Origin: Erysipelotrichaceae bacterium
GTDB lineage: Bacteria; Bacillota_I; Bacilli_A; Erysipelotrichales; Erysipelotrichaceae
Length of the DNA stretch: 22,098 nt
Assembly: GCA_019415435.1 (NCBI GenBank)
Contig: DXZE01000035.1
Coordinates: 1-22,098, forward strand
Direction of reading: 5' to 3'
Shown here: in pieces, positions 7,442 to 14,261 of the stretch
How positions within the stretch are numbered: the stretch's first letter is position 1
How the letters are laid out: the number at the start of each line of letters is the position of its first letter
The notes under the pieces: generated by a model
Told to the model about the DNA's origin: nothing
The model's database searches: none
Seen by the model: the letters and a program-made list of their open reading frames with translations, nothing else
Made by a program: the position numbers and the translations under genes

Positions 7442-7480
7442 ATTTTTACCTTCTTTCTGCATATTTCAGCGTGCCTATTT

Positions 7481-7508
7481 ATTATAGCAATTCCGTCAAC
7501 ATGGCAAA
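7481..7508 (-). promoter_or_regulatory. promoter of the COG0523 operon
   Basis: On the minus strand the extended -10 TGCTATAAT has TATAAT at 7486-7481. TTTGCC (7508-7503), 16 bp upstream, is a weak -35. The start point falls about 30 nt before the chosen ATG. No recognisable Zur box was seen. Confidence 0.6.
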
Positions 7509-7549
7509 GTAATATGCAACAACAGAATCACTTATGTGTGTATATCCGT

Positions 7550-7555
7550 TATAAT
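7550..7555 (+). promoter_or_regulatory. -10 box of a probable leaderless HAD transcript
   Basis: TATAAT ends 9 nt before the ATG at 7565, so the expected start point (about 7562) leaves a leader of about 3 nt. There is no Shine-Dalgarno sequence and no convincing -35. Confidence 0.5.
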
Positions 7556-7564
7556 AACGTATGC

Positions 7565-8353
7565 ATGACTTACAAAAACTATATCTTTGACCTTTATGGT
7601 ACCCTTCTTGATATTCATACAGATGAAACAAAACCATTGTTATGGAAGACAATGGCAGACCTGTATGCATGTTATGGAGCTGACTATACACCTGATGAAA
7701 TGAAGGATGCCTATCATTATGTATGCATGTCTGAACAGACCCGCATCCAGAAAGCATCAGGCAACTTACATTCCGAGATTAATCTCGATACTGTTTTCTT
7801 ACGCTTGTTAATCGAAGCACCGCATACCCATGCATCAATTCATAAACCGGATGGATGGGGAAGAGAAGAGGCATTGCACTGGACGTATCATACAGCTTCT
7901 GTCTTCCGCTCTTTATCCTGTGACTATTGTCATCCTTATGAAGATACATTATCTACGTTGAAACAGCTGAAAGAAAAAGGATGCCGTTTATTTATACTTT
8001 CAGATGCTCAAGCTGTCTTTACATATCCGGAACTTGAAAGAAATGGTCTTATGAATCTGTTTGATGATATCTGGCTTTCTTCACAAAAGCAGCTTTGTAA
8101 ACCAGCACCTGGATTTCTGGGTGGTTTAATAAATAAATATCACCTGAAAAAGAAACATACGGTATTAATCGGCAACTCTTACGAAACGGATATACAGAGT
8201 GCCTATGATCATCAGATAGACAGTTATTTCATGAATACTGATCAGTTGCCTGGTTATGAAAGAAGGAAACGGTTAAACCGTATCCGTCATGATGGAACAT
8301 ACATGCCAAGAGTTATCTATCATCTTTCTGATTTACTGAAGATTAATGATTGA
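7565..8353 (+). CDS. HAD-superfamily hydrolase (subfamily IA-like)
   Basis: This is a 262-aa soluble protein with all four HAD motifs: I, FDLYGTLLD (nucleophile Asp9); II, ILSDAQ; III, the Lys in LCKPAPGF; IV, IGNSYETDI. A helical cap of about 100 residues separates motifs I and II, as in subfamily-I phosphatases. The enzyme probably dephosphorylates a small phosphorylated metabolite; the substrate is not identifiable. The start at 7565 is set by the conserved N-terminal strand before motif I. Upstream in-frame codons from 7514 run through the -10 box and encode a non-conserved extension. It is divergent from the COG0523 operon. Confidence 0.87.
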   Translation: MTYKNYIFDLYGTLLDIHTDETKPLLWKTMADLYACYGADYTPDEMKDAYHYVCMSEQTRIQKASGNLHSEINLDTVFLRLLIEAPHTHASIHKPDGWGREEALHWTYHTASVFRSLSCDYCHPYEDTLSTLKQLKEKGCRLFILSDAQAVFTYPELERNGLMNLFDDIWLSSQKQLCKPAPGFLGGLINKYHLKKKHTVLIGNSYETDIQSAYDHQIDSYFMNTDQLPGYERRKRLNRIRHDGTYMPRVIYHLSDLLKIND

Positions 8354-8368
8354 TTTCATAAAGTTCAG

Positions 8369-8400
8369 ACAGGATTCACACACATTTGATCGTATCCTGT
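8369..8400. promoter_or_regulatory. spaced inverted repeat upstream of the zinc-ribbon gene
   Basis: ACAGGAT (8369-8375) and ATCCTGT (8394-8400) form a perfect dyad with an 18-nt gap, ending 2 bp before a possible -10 (TAATAT, 8403-8408). No T-run follows, so an operator is more likely than a terminator for the HAD gene. The function is inferred. Confidence 0.3.
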
Positions 8401-8429
8401 AGTAATATTAGAACCCGGGAGAAATTAAC

Positions 8430-8792
8430 ATGTTCTGGTTTGGAAAGAAAAAGAAAAAGGAAAAGAAGACAGAAGAAAAAAAAGAAACAGCTGTAGTAAA
8501 AGACCATTTTGTAAGAGGTATGTATTGTGATGTATGCGGGTACATGCAGATCAATGATACGGATGGTATGCCGTTAGAAGGCTTTGCCTTATGTCCGAAT
8601 TGCGGTGCCCCATTAAAAGCAGGCTGGTTTATTGCCCTAGAAGATGGTACATATACATTAGCTGATAAGAAGGCTGATGAAGTAGCTGAAAAAGAAGCTG
8701 ACAAGCCATATAAGAAACAATCGGGCGGCCATTACAGAGTCAGAAAAGCAGGACCTGCCAGAGTTGTAAAACATGTCAGTCATCATCGCTGA
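8430..8792 (+). CDS. rubredoxin-like zinc-ribbon small protein
   Basis: This 120-aa protein has three parts: a very basic N-terminus (lysine-rich residues 5-18); a compact domain with CDVCGY (Cys32, Cys35) and CPNCGAP (Cys54, Cys57), the knuckle pair of rubredoxin-like or zinc-ribbon folds; and a basic C-terminal tail ending in HHR. The first knuckle followed by an acidic stretch and a Gly-Phe before the second is rubredoxin-like, but the spacing is short and iron versus zinc cannot be told. The lysine-rich ends suggest nucleic-acid or ribosome contact, which is speculation. GGGAGA lies 7 nt before the ATG. The last ten bases overlap the convergent flavin reductase gene. No named family is recognised. 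Confidence 0.8.
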   Translation: MFWFGKKKKKEKKTEEKKETAVVKDHFVRGMYCDVCGYMQINDTDGMPLEGFALCPNCGAPLKAGWFIALEDGTYTLADKKADEVAEKEADKPYKKQSGGHYRVRKAGPARVVKHVSHHR

Positions 8793-8815
8793 GATTTCTT
8801 GCGATGATGCTTTTT
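8781..8815 (+). terminator. terminator embedded in overlapping convergent 3' ends
   Basis: CATCATCGC (8781-8789) and GCGATGATG (8801-8809) form a perfect 9-bp stem followed by CTTTTT. The 5' arm is the last three sense codons of the zinc-ribbon gene and its TGA lies in the loop; the hairpin also encodes the C-terminus and stop of the opposite gene. It has a T-run only on the plus strand. Confidence 0.8.
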
Positions 8816-9427
8816 CTTATTATTATCAAATTTATCTTTCAGATTGGCCTTTTTTTCTGTCTTTAAGGAAGTAAAACCAAACTTGCCAAGTTTCTTTCCA
8901 AGCGCAAAATATTCACCATGAGAATAGGCAATTAAATGTGCCCTGTGCAGATCCAGTCTGCCGGTTTCATCTAACAGTCTGTCATCTACATCTGTGCTGA
9001 CAACTTCTGCGACAAACATATCATGACTGCCTAAGCGCAATATCTGTTTTACCTTACATTCAAGACATATCGGTGATTCTTTGATACATGGTGCATGAAC
9101 GATATGTGCCTTTTCTTTTGTTAAATGCAGTCTTCCTTTCAGATTGAATTTATCTGTCTTACGCCCACTGTAAATACCGGCGTAATCTACTGCCCGTACC
9201 ATATCTTCTGTGGTCAGATTCATGACAAATTCACCTGTTTTCTCAATAATGTCATGAGAATATCTGCTTTTCCTTATGGATACAGATACCATAACCGGAT
9301 CAGAACAAACAGTTCCTGCCCAGGCGGCAGTCATAAAATTTGCATTGCCTTCTTCATCTGCACAGGAGATTAATACGCATGGTACAGGGTTTAACAGATT
9401 TGCTGGTTTCCAATATTGTCTTGTCAT
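8783..9427 (-). CDS. flavin reductase-like FMN-binding protein
   Basis: This 214-aa protein belongs to the flavin reductase-like/DIM6-NTAB split-barrel family. Seen: the N-terminal strand around NPVPCVLISC, the phosphate-binding stretch FMTAAWAG (31-38), SIRKSRYSHDII (50-61) and GEFVMNL (66-72). Family members bind FMN and act as NAD(P)H:flavin oxidoreductases or small redox enzymes. The start at 9427 has AGAGGA 5 nt upstream; the longer reading back to 9649 would run through the promoter and into the divergent lipoprotein gene. The C-terminus is lysine/histidine-rich (about the last 25 residues) and overlaps the convergent gene's 3' end. It is transcribed divergently from a CPWC lipoprotein, with promoters sharing a dyad. 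Confidence 0.88.
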   Translation of the reverse strand: MTRQYWKPANLLNPVPCVLISCADEEGNANFMTAAWAGTVCSDPVMVSVSIRKSRYSHDIIEKTGEFVMNLTTEDMVRAVDYAGIYSGRKTDKFNLKGRLHLTKEKAHIVHAPCIKESPICLECKVKQILRLGSHDMFVAEVVSTDVDDRLLDETGRLDLHRAHLIAYSHGEYFALGKKLGKFGFTSLKTEKKANLKDKFDNNKKKHHRKKSQR

Positions 9428-9446
9428 ATCGTTCCTCTTTGAACGC

Positions 9447-9495
9447 ATTATATCATGACAAAATATAAGACAGAATGCCATGGATTCTGTATAAT
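9447..9495. promoter_or_regulatory. divergent promoters flanking a 7-7-7 dyad
   Basis: On the minus strand, extended -10 TGATATAAT (9455-9447) serves the flavin reductase. On the plus strand, TATAAT (9490-9495) with AAGACA (9467-9472) 17 bp upstream serves the lipoprotein gene. Between them ACAGAAT (9470-9476) and ATTCTGT (9484-9490) form a perfect dyad around GCCATGG, overlapping both plus-strand promoter elements. It is a good candidate for an operator controlling both genes. Confidence 0.55.
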
Positions 9496-9518
9496 GCTTG
9501 TCAAGGAGGCGGAAACAT

Positions 9519-10163
9519 ATGAAAAAAGCTTTACCTGTATTACTTGCAATGATGTTAATGACAGGGTGTGCATCAAATGATACTGCCGCATCCAAAAGTT
9601 CTTCTTCCCGTATGGGATGTGAATGGCAGGACTCTTCTGAAAACTGCAATACAGATGATACTGGAACGGCAAAGACAGAAGAGGTAGGTAAGGCATCTGA
9701 TATGAGCGGATATGAATCTTATGATCCGGATACAGAATATGTATTTGTCAATTCTGATGTCAGGAATATGCTGCATAAGATGATTGACGGGGATACGTTT
9801 GTGACATACTTTGGCTTTTCATCCTGCCCATGGTGCCGTGATGCGATGCCGATATTAAATGAGACAGCTTTAAAATATAATGCAAAGGTTGATTATATCG
9901 ATACAAGATCTGATCCATCCTGGGACAGCAATCTTGATTTAAAGGATTATGATCAGCTTGTGGATGCTATTGGTGATTTATTCCCGACAGATGAAGATGG
10001 CAAGGCACATCTTGATGTTCCGTTTGTTGTATTCTTCAAGGATGGCAAGGTAGTCTATTCGGCGGGCTATCCGCAGTATGACGCGCATGAACGCAAGATC
10101 AATGATGAAGAAGCACAGGAAGAAAGAGATAATTATACAAAGGGTTTTGAAGCAATACAGTAA
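9519..10163 (+). CDS. thioredoxin-fold lipoprotein with CPWC motif
   Basis: This 214-aa protein carries a lipoprotein signal (MKKALP..., lipobox LMTGC with Cys17). A Ser/Thr-rich linker follows, containing two further cysteines (Cys34, Cys43). Then comes a thioredoxin-like domain: YFGFSSCPWCRDAMPIL (active-site Cys103/Cys106), a strand KVDYIDTRS, and the cis-Pro strand DVPFVVFF. It should sit on the outer face of the membrane as a thiol-disulfide oxidoreductase; it resembles the bacteriocin-transport accessory (Bta/PedC) group rather than TlpA. AAGGAGG lies 9 nt before the ATG at 9519, which excludes the upstream TTG at 9498. A second lipoprotein of the same type occurs at 19857. The partner protein is unknown. 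Confidence 0.88.
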   Translation: MKKALPVLLAMMLMTGCASNDTAASKSSSSRMGCEWQDSSENCNTDDTGTAKTEEVGKASDMSGYESYDPDTEYVFVNSDVRNMLHKMIDGDTFVTYFGFSSCPWCRDAMPILNETALKYNAKVDYIDTRSDPSWDSNLDLKDYDQLVDAIGDLFPTDEDGKAHLDVPFVVFFKDGKVVYSAGYPQYDAHERKINDEEAQEERDNYTKGFEAIQ

Positions 10164-10165
10164 AC

Positions 10166-10209
10166 GAAAAGGAAGTACTGTCATACTGGGGTTGACAGAC
10201 TTCCTTTTC
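10166..10209 (+). terminator. intrinsic terminator of the lipoprotein gene
   Basis: GAAAAGGAAGT-A-CTGTCA pairs with TGACAG-ACTTCCTTTTC around an 8- to 9-nt loop, giving a long stem with one bulged A and a T-rich 3' side. It starts 3 nt after the stop codon. Confidence 0.8.
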
Positions 10210-10407
10210 ATCTGGAAGGGGGGACTATATAATAGGGGGGGGGACAAGACAGAAAAGCTCTGTCTTTAACCTTTTATATCGTATAAGAAATAAAGGGCAT
10301 TTACGAAAAAAGGTGGTTGCACCTTCTGGTGACAGCAGAATACCACCTAAATTTGTATAAACCCGAAATAAATATCAACCCATATTTATTCATAAAGGGA
10401 ATCACAT
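10210..10407 (+). promoter_or_regulatory. structured leader region before the GH3 lipoprotein gene
   Basis: There is no plausible gene here. TATAAT (10228-10233) is followed at once by a run of nine G (10235-10243). Three hairpins then follow: AAGACAGA/TCTGTCTT (10246-10266, T-rich tail, possible attenuator); AGGTGGT/ACCACCT (10311-10348) enclosing CACC-TTCT-GGTG; and AATAAATAT/ATATTTATT (10367-10390), just upstream of the ribosome site AAAGGGA. TGTATAAA near 10354 is an alternative -10. It could be a long 5' leader, or a short independent RNA plus a second promoter. Confidence 0.4.
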
Positions 10408-11547
10408 ATGAAAAGAAGTCTGTTTCTAATTGCATTATCATTCTTTCTTCTTAACAGTGCCTGCACGCATGGCAAAGAAGAATCTTATGATAAACCTGTA
10501 CATACACCTGTACCGGAAAAGAAAGATCCAATCAAAGAAAAGATGGAATCCATGACTTTAAAACAAAAGATATTACAGATGTTTTTTGTCTCACCTGAAC
10601 AGTTGACAAAAGGGAATACAGTAACGGTATATGATGAAACATTAGAGAATGCTTTAAATACATATCCTGTAGGTGGAATTATTTTCTTTGGAGATAACAT
10701 TCAGAATAGTGAACAGACAGCTTCCTTGCTTGGAAATACATATGCACAATCATTAAAGCAGGGTACTCCCTTATTCCTTGGTGTAGATGAAGAAGGCGGT
10801 ATTGTCGCAAGAATTGCGTCAAATCCATCTTTTGGCGTCAGTAATGAAAAACCGGCAGTTCAGCTTGGTGATGATGCCCAGGAAGCAGGTGAGAGAATCG
10901 GTACATATCTGAAAAAACTTGGCTTTAATGTGGACTTTGCGCCAGTTGCTGATGTGGCAGTGAATGGAGCTGCAGTCGGAAACCGTTCTTTTGGCACAGA
11001 CGCGCAATATGTTAGTGAAGAAGCTCATGCATTTGCAAATGGACTGAAAAGTCAGGGCGTCATGTCCTGTTACAAACATTATCCGGTTTTTGGCAGAGCA
11101 TTGGCCAGTACAGATTTCCAATCTGTATCGATAGATGCATCTTTGGATGATTTAAAGTCTTCTGATCTGATTCCATATGAGAATGCAGAAGATATACCAT
11201 TTGTGATGGCTGGCAATATGGCTTATCCAAATATTACCGGCAGTAATGTTCCGGCATGTATGTCAGATGTACTTGTTAAGAATCTGTTGTCAGATGAGTT
11301 AGGATATAAAGGTATTGTGATAACAGATGCCTTAAATGCCAGGGCAATTACTTCTTATTGTGATGCCGGCAGTGCGGCGGTAAACTGTATCCAGGCTGGT
11401 GTAGATATGTTATTGATTCCGGAAGATCTGGATACTGCTTATAATGCAGTGTTGAATGCAGTAAATAATGGAACAATTACAGAAGAAAGAATCAATCAGT
11501 CAGTGCGAAAGATATTGACTGAAAAGAGTAAGTATCTGAATAAATAA
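10408..11547 (+). CDS. GH3 / NagZ-like lipoprotein with altered active-site motifs
   Basis: This 379-aa protein has an N-terminal signal (residues 1-18) with a candidate lipid Cys19; the preceding NSA is an imperfect lipobox. A proline/charged linker leads to a glycoside-hydrolase family 3 TIM barrel: GGIIFFGDN (89-97), GVDEEGG (125-131), GNRSFG (191-196) and the nucleophile strand VITDALNARAI with Asp307. NagZ enzymes remove beta-N-acetylglucosamine from muropeptides. Their general acid sits in a KHFPGHGDTxxDSH loop; here it reads KHYPVFGRALASTDFQ (223-238), so the histidine of the Asp-His dyad is Gln. The usual His in the following strand (HI.YP) is Asn (GNMAYP). It may be catalytically altered or act as a binding protein. 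The start has AAAGGGA 7 nt upstream. Confidence 0.85.
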   Translation: MKRSLFLIALSFFLLNSACTHGKEESYDKPVHTPVPEKKDPIKEKMESMTLKQKILQMFFVSPEQLTKGNTVTVYDETLENALNTYPVGGIIFFGDNIQNSEQTASLLGNTYAQSLKQGTPLFLGVDEEGGIVARIASNPSFGVSNEKPAVQLGDDAQEAGERIGTYLKKLGFNVDFAPVADVAVNGAAVGNRSFGTDAQYVSEEAHAFANGLKSQGVMSCYKHYPVFGRALASTDFQSVSIDASLDDLKSSDLIPYENAEDIPFVMAGNMAYPNITGSNVPACMSDVLVKNLLSDELGYKGIVITDALNARAITSYCDAGSAAVNCIQAGVDMLLIPEDLDTAYNAVLNAVNNGTITEERINQSVRKILTEKSKYLNK

Positions 11548-11549
11548 GC

Positions 11550-11567
11550 ACAATGCAAGCATTGTTT
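11550..11567 (+). terminator. weak hairpin after the GH3 gene
   Basis: ACAATG-CAAG-CATTGT is a 6-bp stem followed by only TT. It starts 3 nt after the stop; as a terminator it would be weak. Confidence 0.3.
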
Positions 11568-11641
11568 GACAGAGGGAAAGAACGGCTTTCTTGTTTGTAT
11601 TCATATCATGATTCATATGGGTGAAGACAAGAGAGGTATGT

Positions 11642-12121
11642 ATGGAATTCAGTGAACAGATTTAAGAACTGCGTAAAGATAATCATCTGAGTCAGTAACA
11701 CTCTGCCAACAAAATCAATGTCACAAGACAGGCTGTATCAAATTGGGAGAATGATAAGATTCTCCCGGATATAGAAACCCTGATATGCATATCTGATATC
11801 TATCATGTTTCTCTTGATCAGTTAATCACAGGAGGAAATGATGATATGAATAAGATGACTGAGAAACTGATTGAAGATGGAAGTGAAGGAAGAAGAGACA
11901 GGATGAATCTGATCTCTTCCATGATTGGATGCTTTTTAATCATTATGGGCTTTGCCTGCTTATGGATTAAGGGACATTCCGTAAAATATATTGATAGTGA
12001 AGGTATTCTTCATGGAAACTTCTATCTGATTCCAGTTGGATTCATGATTATGCTTGCAGGGCTGATTGTCATTATTGTATCGTTCAGTGCATATCTTATC
12101 CAAAGACATAAAACGAGATAA
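11642..12121 (+). pseudogene. decayed XRE-family regulator with C-terminal DUF3955-like membrane domain
   Basis: From ATG 11642 (GAGAGG just upstream) one reading frame of 160 codons runs to 12121, broken by TAA at codon 8 (11663-11665) and TAA at codon 19 (11696-11698). The text around the stops is a typical XRE helix-turn-helix: MEFSEQI-stop-ELRKDNHLSQ-stop, then VTRQAVSNWENDKILPDIETL and SLDQLITG. The C-terminal half has two membrane helices (about codons 93-109 and 127-149) around a YIDSEGILHGNFYLIPVG segment characteristic of DUF3955. Each stop is one substitution from a sense codon. The C-terminal 91 codons could still be translated from ATG 11846, which has AGGAGG (11830-11835) 10 nt before it. 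A sequencing artefact is unlikely with two independent stops. Confidence 0.8.
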
Positions 12122-12126
12122 ATGAA

Positions 12127-12150
12127 AAAGGCATCCAGAGAGATGCCTTT
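12127..12150 (-). terminator. second terminator downstream of tRNA-Leu
   Basis: AAAGGCATC / GATGCCTTT (9 bp, 6-nt loop). Read on the minus strand it is followed by TTTTTC, so it backs up the first tRNA terminator. On the plus strand it lies just after the pseudogene stop but lacks a T-run. Confidence 0.65.
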
Positions 12151-12155
12151 AAAAT

Positions 12156-12176
12156 AAAAAAGAGCTTAACGCTCTT
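12156..12176 (-). terminator. terminator of tRNA-Leu
   Basis: Minus-strand AAGAGC-GTTAA-GCTCTT followed by TTTTATTTT, 6 nt after the tRNA 3' end. Confidence 0.75.
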
Positions 12177-12181
12177 GTTAG

Positions 12182-12263
12182 TGCACCAGACAGGACTTGA
12201 ACCTGCACGGGTCTCCCCATACGCCCCTCAAGCGTACGTGTCTACCAATTCCACCACTGGTGC
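12182..12263 (-). tRNA. tRNA-Leu(GAG)
   Basis: Read on the minus strand: acceptor GCACCAG/CTGGTGC with discriminator A; a D-arm with GGTAGACA, typical of leucine tRNAs; anticodon stem TACGC/GCGTA around loop TTGAGGG with anticodon GAG; a long class-II variable arm (TGGGGAGACCC); and T-arm GCAGGTTCAAGTCCTGT. The length is 82 nt and CCA is not encoded. Both arms are intact, unlike the tRNA-Arg fragment at the left edge. Confidence 0.95.
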
Positions 12264-12273
12264 GTGCCAGTTA

Positions 12274-12303
12274 ATTATATAGCAGACGTTTCAAAAGAGT
12301 CAA
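12274..12303 (-). promoter_or_regulatory. tRNA-Leu promoter
   Basis: Minus-strand TTGACT (12303-12298), 18-bp spacer, TATAAT (12279-12274), ending 10 nt before the tRNA 5' end. Confidence 0.8.
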
Positions 12304-12322
12304 CCGATAAAGCGCAAAGATG

Positions 12323-12351
12323 TTGAAATAACGGTATGGAAACCTTATAAT
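12323..12351 (+). promoter_or_regulatory. typA promoter
   Basis: TTGAAA (12323-12328), 17-bp spacer, TATAAT (12346-12351). This predicts a leader of about 37 nt containing the GAGGAGG site (12381-12387). Confidence 0.8.
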
Positions 12352-12394
12352 TGTTGCGTTTCCTGAGATGCTTATATAAAGAGGAGGGCAATGA

Positions 12395-14233
12395 ATGGAC
12401 TACGAAAAGATTATTAACATTGCGGTGATCGCTCACGTCGATGCCGGTAAGTCAACCCTTGTCGATGCATTCCTCAAGCAGTCACATGTATTCAAGGATA
12501 ACGAGAAGGTGGTGGACTGCGTCATGGACTCCAATGATCTGGAGCGTGAAAGAGGAATCACGATTTATTCAAAGAATTGTTCCGTACAGTATAAAGATTA
12601 TAAGATCAATATTGTTGATACACCAGGTCATGCGGATTTCTCATCTGAAGTAGAAAGAATTATCAAGACCGTTGATACGGTTATTCTGCTTGTAGACTCC
12701 GCAGAAGGACCAATGCCGCAGACACGATTTGTATTGCAGAAGTCACTCGAAAATGGTTTAAGACCTATTCTTCTTATTAACAAGATGGATAAACCTGACG
12801 CAAGAGCCAACGAAGTTATCGATGAAGTTTATGATCTGATGCTTGAGCTGAATGCAACAGATGATCAGCTGGACTTCCCGATTCTCTATGGCTGCGCAAG
12901 AGAAGGTATTGTCAGATATGAGTGGACTGATATAAATACAGATATCGTTCCATTATTTGAAACAATCATTCATCATACCCAGGCATATCCTGATTTAACA
13001 AGAGAGCCATTACAGATGCAGATAACTGCTTTGGCATACGATAACTATTTAGGCAGATTAGGTATCGGCCGTATTTACAAGGGTACTTTAAAGGCTGCCA
13101 CAACCTATGAAGTATGCAATGCTAATGGCAAGGTCAGACAGGGAAAGACAAACCAGGTATTTGTATACAAGGGATTATCCCGTATTGCGGTAGATGAGAT
13201 TCAGTCTGGTGAAATATGTATGATTTCCGGTATTCCGGATATTTCCATTGGTGATACCTTATGCCCATTAGGCTCCCCGGATCCAATGCCTGAAATCAAG
13301 ATTGAAGAACCAACTCTGTCCATGAACTTCATGGTAAATGATTCTCCTTTTGCCGGTCAGTCTGGTAAGTATGTTACATCCCGTAATATCCGTGAAAGAC
13401 TCGAAAGAGAACTGGAAGTTAATGTAGGTCTGAAGGTAGAAGAAACAGATTCTACAGATACATTCAAGGTATCAGGCAGAGGTGAATTGCATTTAACAGT
13501 TCTTCTGGAACAGATGAGAAGAGAAGGCTATGAAGTAGCTGTATCCAGACCAGAAGTTATTCTGAAGATGGTAGATGGTGTTACCTGTGAACCAGTTGAA
13601 GAAGTTGTCATTGATGTTCCTACAGAGTATTCCGGATCTGTTATTTCTGCATTGAATGTCAGAAAAGGTCTTCTCACAAATATGGAAGAACAGGGTACTT
13701 ACTCCAGAATTACATATATGGTACCGACAAGAGGTTTGATCGGATTCCGTTCTGACTTCATCAACATGACACATGGTGAAGGTACTATGGTACAAAGATT
13801 AGCTGACTATGAACCATTCAAGGGTGAAATTCCACAGCGTGAAAATGGTGCTCTGATTTCTACAGAAACTGGCAAAGCCATGACATATGCATTATGGAAT
13901 ATCCAGAACAGAGGCCAGTTATTCATCGGTGCCCAGACACCTGTCTATGAAGGTATGATTATCGGTGTTTCTGCCAAGAATATGGATATGGGTGTTAATC
14001 CGATCAAGAACAAGAAGATGACAGCTGTACGTTCTACGGGTAATGATGAAGCCATGAAGCTTGTTCCACCGAAGATTCTGACCCTCGAACAGGCAATTGA
14101 ATTTATCAATGATGATGAGCTTGTTGAAATTACACCAACAGATATCAGAGTCAGAAAGAAGTATCTGACAGCTGTTGACAGAAGAAGACATGCAAGAGAA
14201 CTTGGTAAGATTGAAAGTGAAACTGATGAATAA
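12395..14233 (+). CDS. typA: ribosome-associated GTPase TypA/BipA
   Basis: This 612-aa translational GTPase is full length for TypA. Motifs seen: G1 AHVDAGKST (13-21), switch I RERGITI (51-57), G3 DTPGHADF (75-82) and G4 NKMDKPDA (129-136), followed by EF-Tu-like domain II, two EF-G-like domains and the TypA-specific C-terminal domain (PTRGLIGFRSDF, ALWNIQNRGQLFIG, ending in RRRHAREL). G1 has Ala-Gly-Lys-Ser rather than the His-Gly-Lys-Thr of E. coli BipA. The protein binds the 70S ribosome and supports 50S assembly and growth under stress. GAGGAGG lies 7 nt before the ATG at 12395; the nearer ATG at 12391 is out of frame. It is monocistronic, with its own promoter and terminator. Confidence 0.97.
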   Translation: MDYEKIINIAVIAHVDAGKSTLVDAFLKQSHVFKDNEKVVDCVMDSNDLERERGITIYSKNCSVQYKDYKINIVDTPGHADFSSEVERIIKTVDTVILLVDSAEGPMPQTRFVLQKSLENGLRPILLINKMDKPDARANEVIDEVYDLMLELNATDDQLDFPILYGCAREGIVRYEWTDINTDIVPLFETIIHHTQAYPDLTREPLQMQITALAYDNYLGRLGIGRIYKGTLKAATTYEVCNANGKVRQGKTNQVFVYKGLSRIAVDEIQSGEICMISGIPDISIGDTLCPLGSPDPMPEIKIEEPTLSMNFMVNDSPFAGQSGKYVTSRNIRERLERELEVNVGLKVEETDSTDTFKVSGRGELHLTVLLEQMRREGYEVAVSRPEVILKMVDGVTCEPVEEVVIDVPTEYSGSVISALNVRKGLLTNMEEQGTYSRITYMVPTRGLIGFRSDFINMTHGEGTMVQRLADYEPFKGEIPQRENGALISTETGKAMTYALWNIQNRGQLFIGAQTPVYEGMIIGVSAKNMDMGVNPIKNKKMTAVRSTGNDEAMKLVPPKILTLEQAIEFINDDELVEITPTDIRVRKKYLTAVDRRRHARELGKIESETDE

Positions 14234-14235
14234 TA

Positions 14236-14261
14236 AAAAAGATGGAGAAATCCATCTTTTT
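14236..14261 (+). terminator. typA terminator
   Basis: AAAAAGATGGA-GAAA-TCCATCTTTTT, an 11-bp A-T-extended stem whose 3' arm is also the T-run, starting 2 nt after the stop. Confidence 0.9.

Noticed and set aside
9428..9649. Longer flavin reductase beginning at 9649
   Set aside because: The extension would cover its own promoter and the divergent lipoprotein gene, and it is not conserved-looking; AGAGGA marks 9427 as the start.
10311..10348. T-box-like sequence (AAGGTGGTTGCACC) upstream of the GH3 gene
   Set aside because: The conserved GGTGG-ACC-CG core is not intact, there is no specifier stem or following terminator, and the gene is not an aminoacyl-tRNA or amino-acid gene. Kept only as a hairpin.
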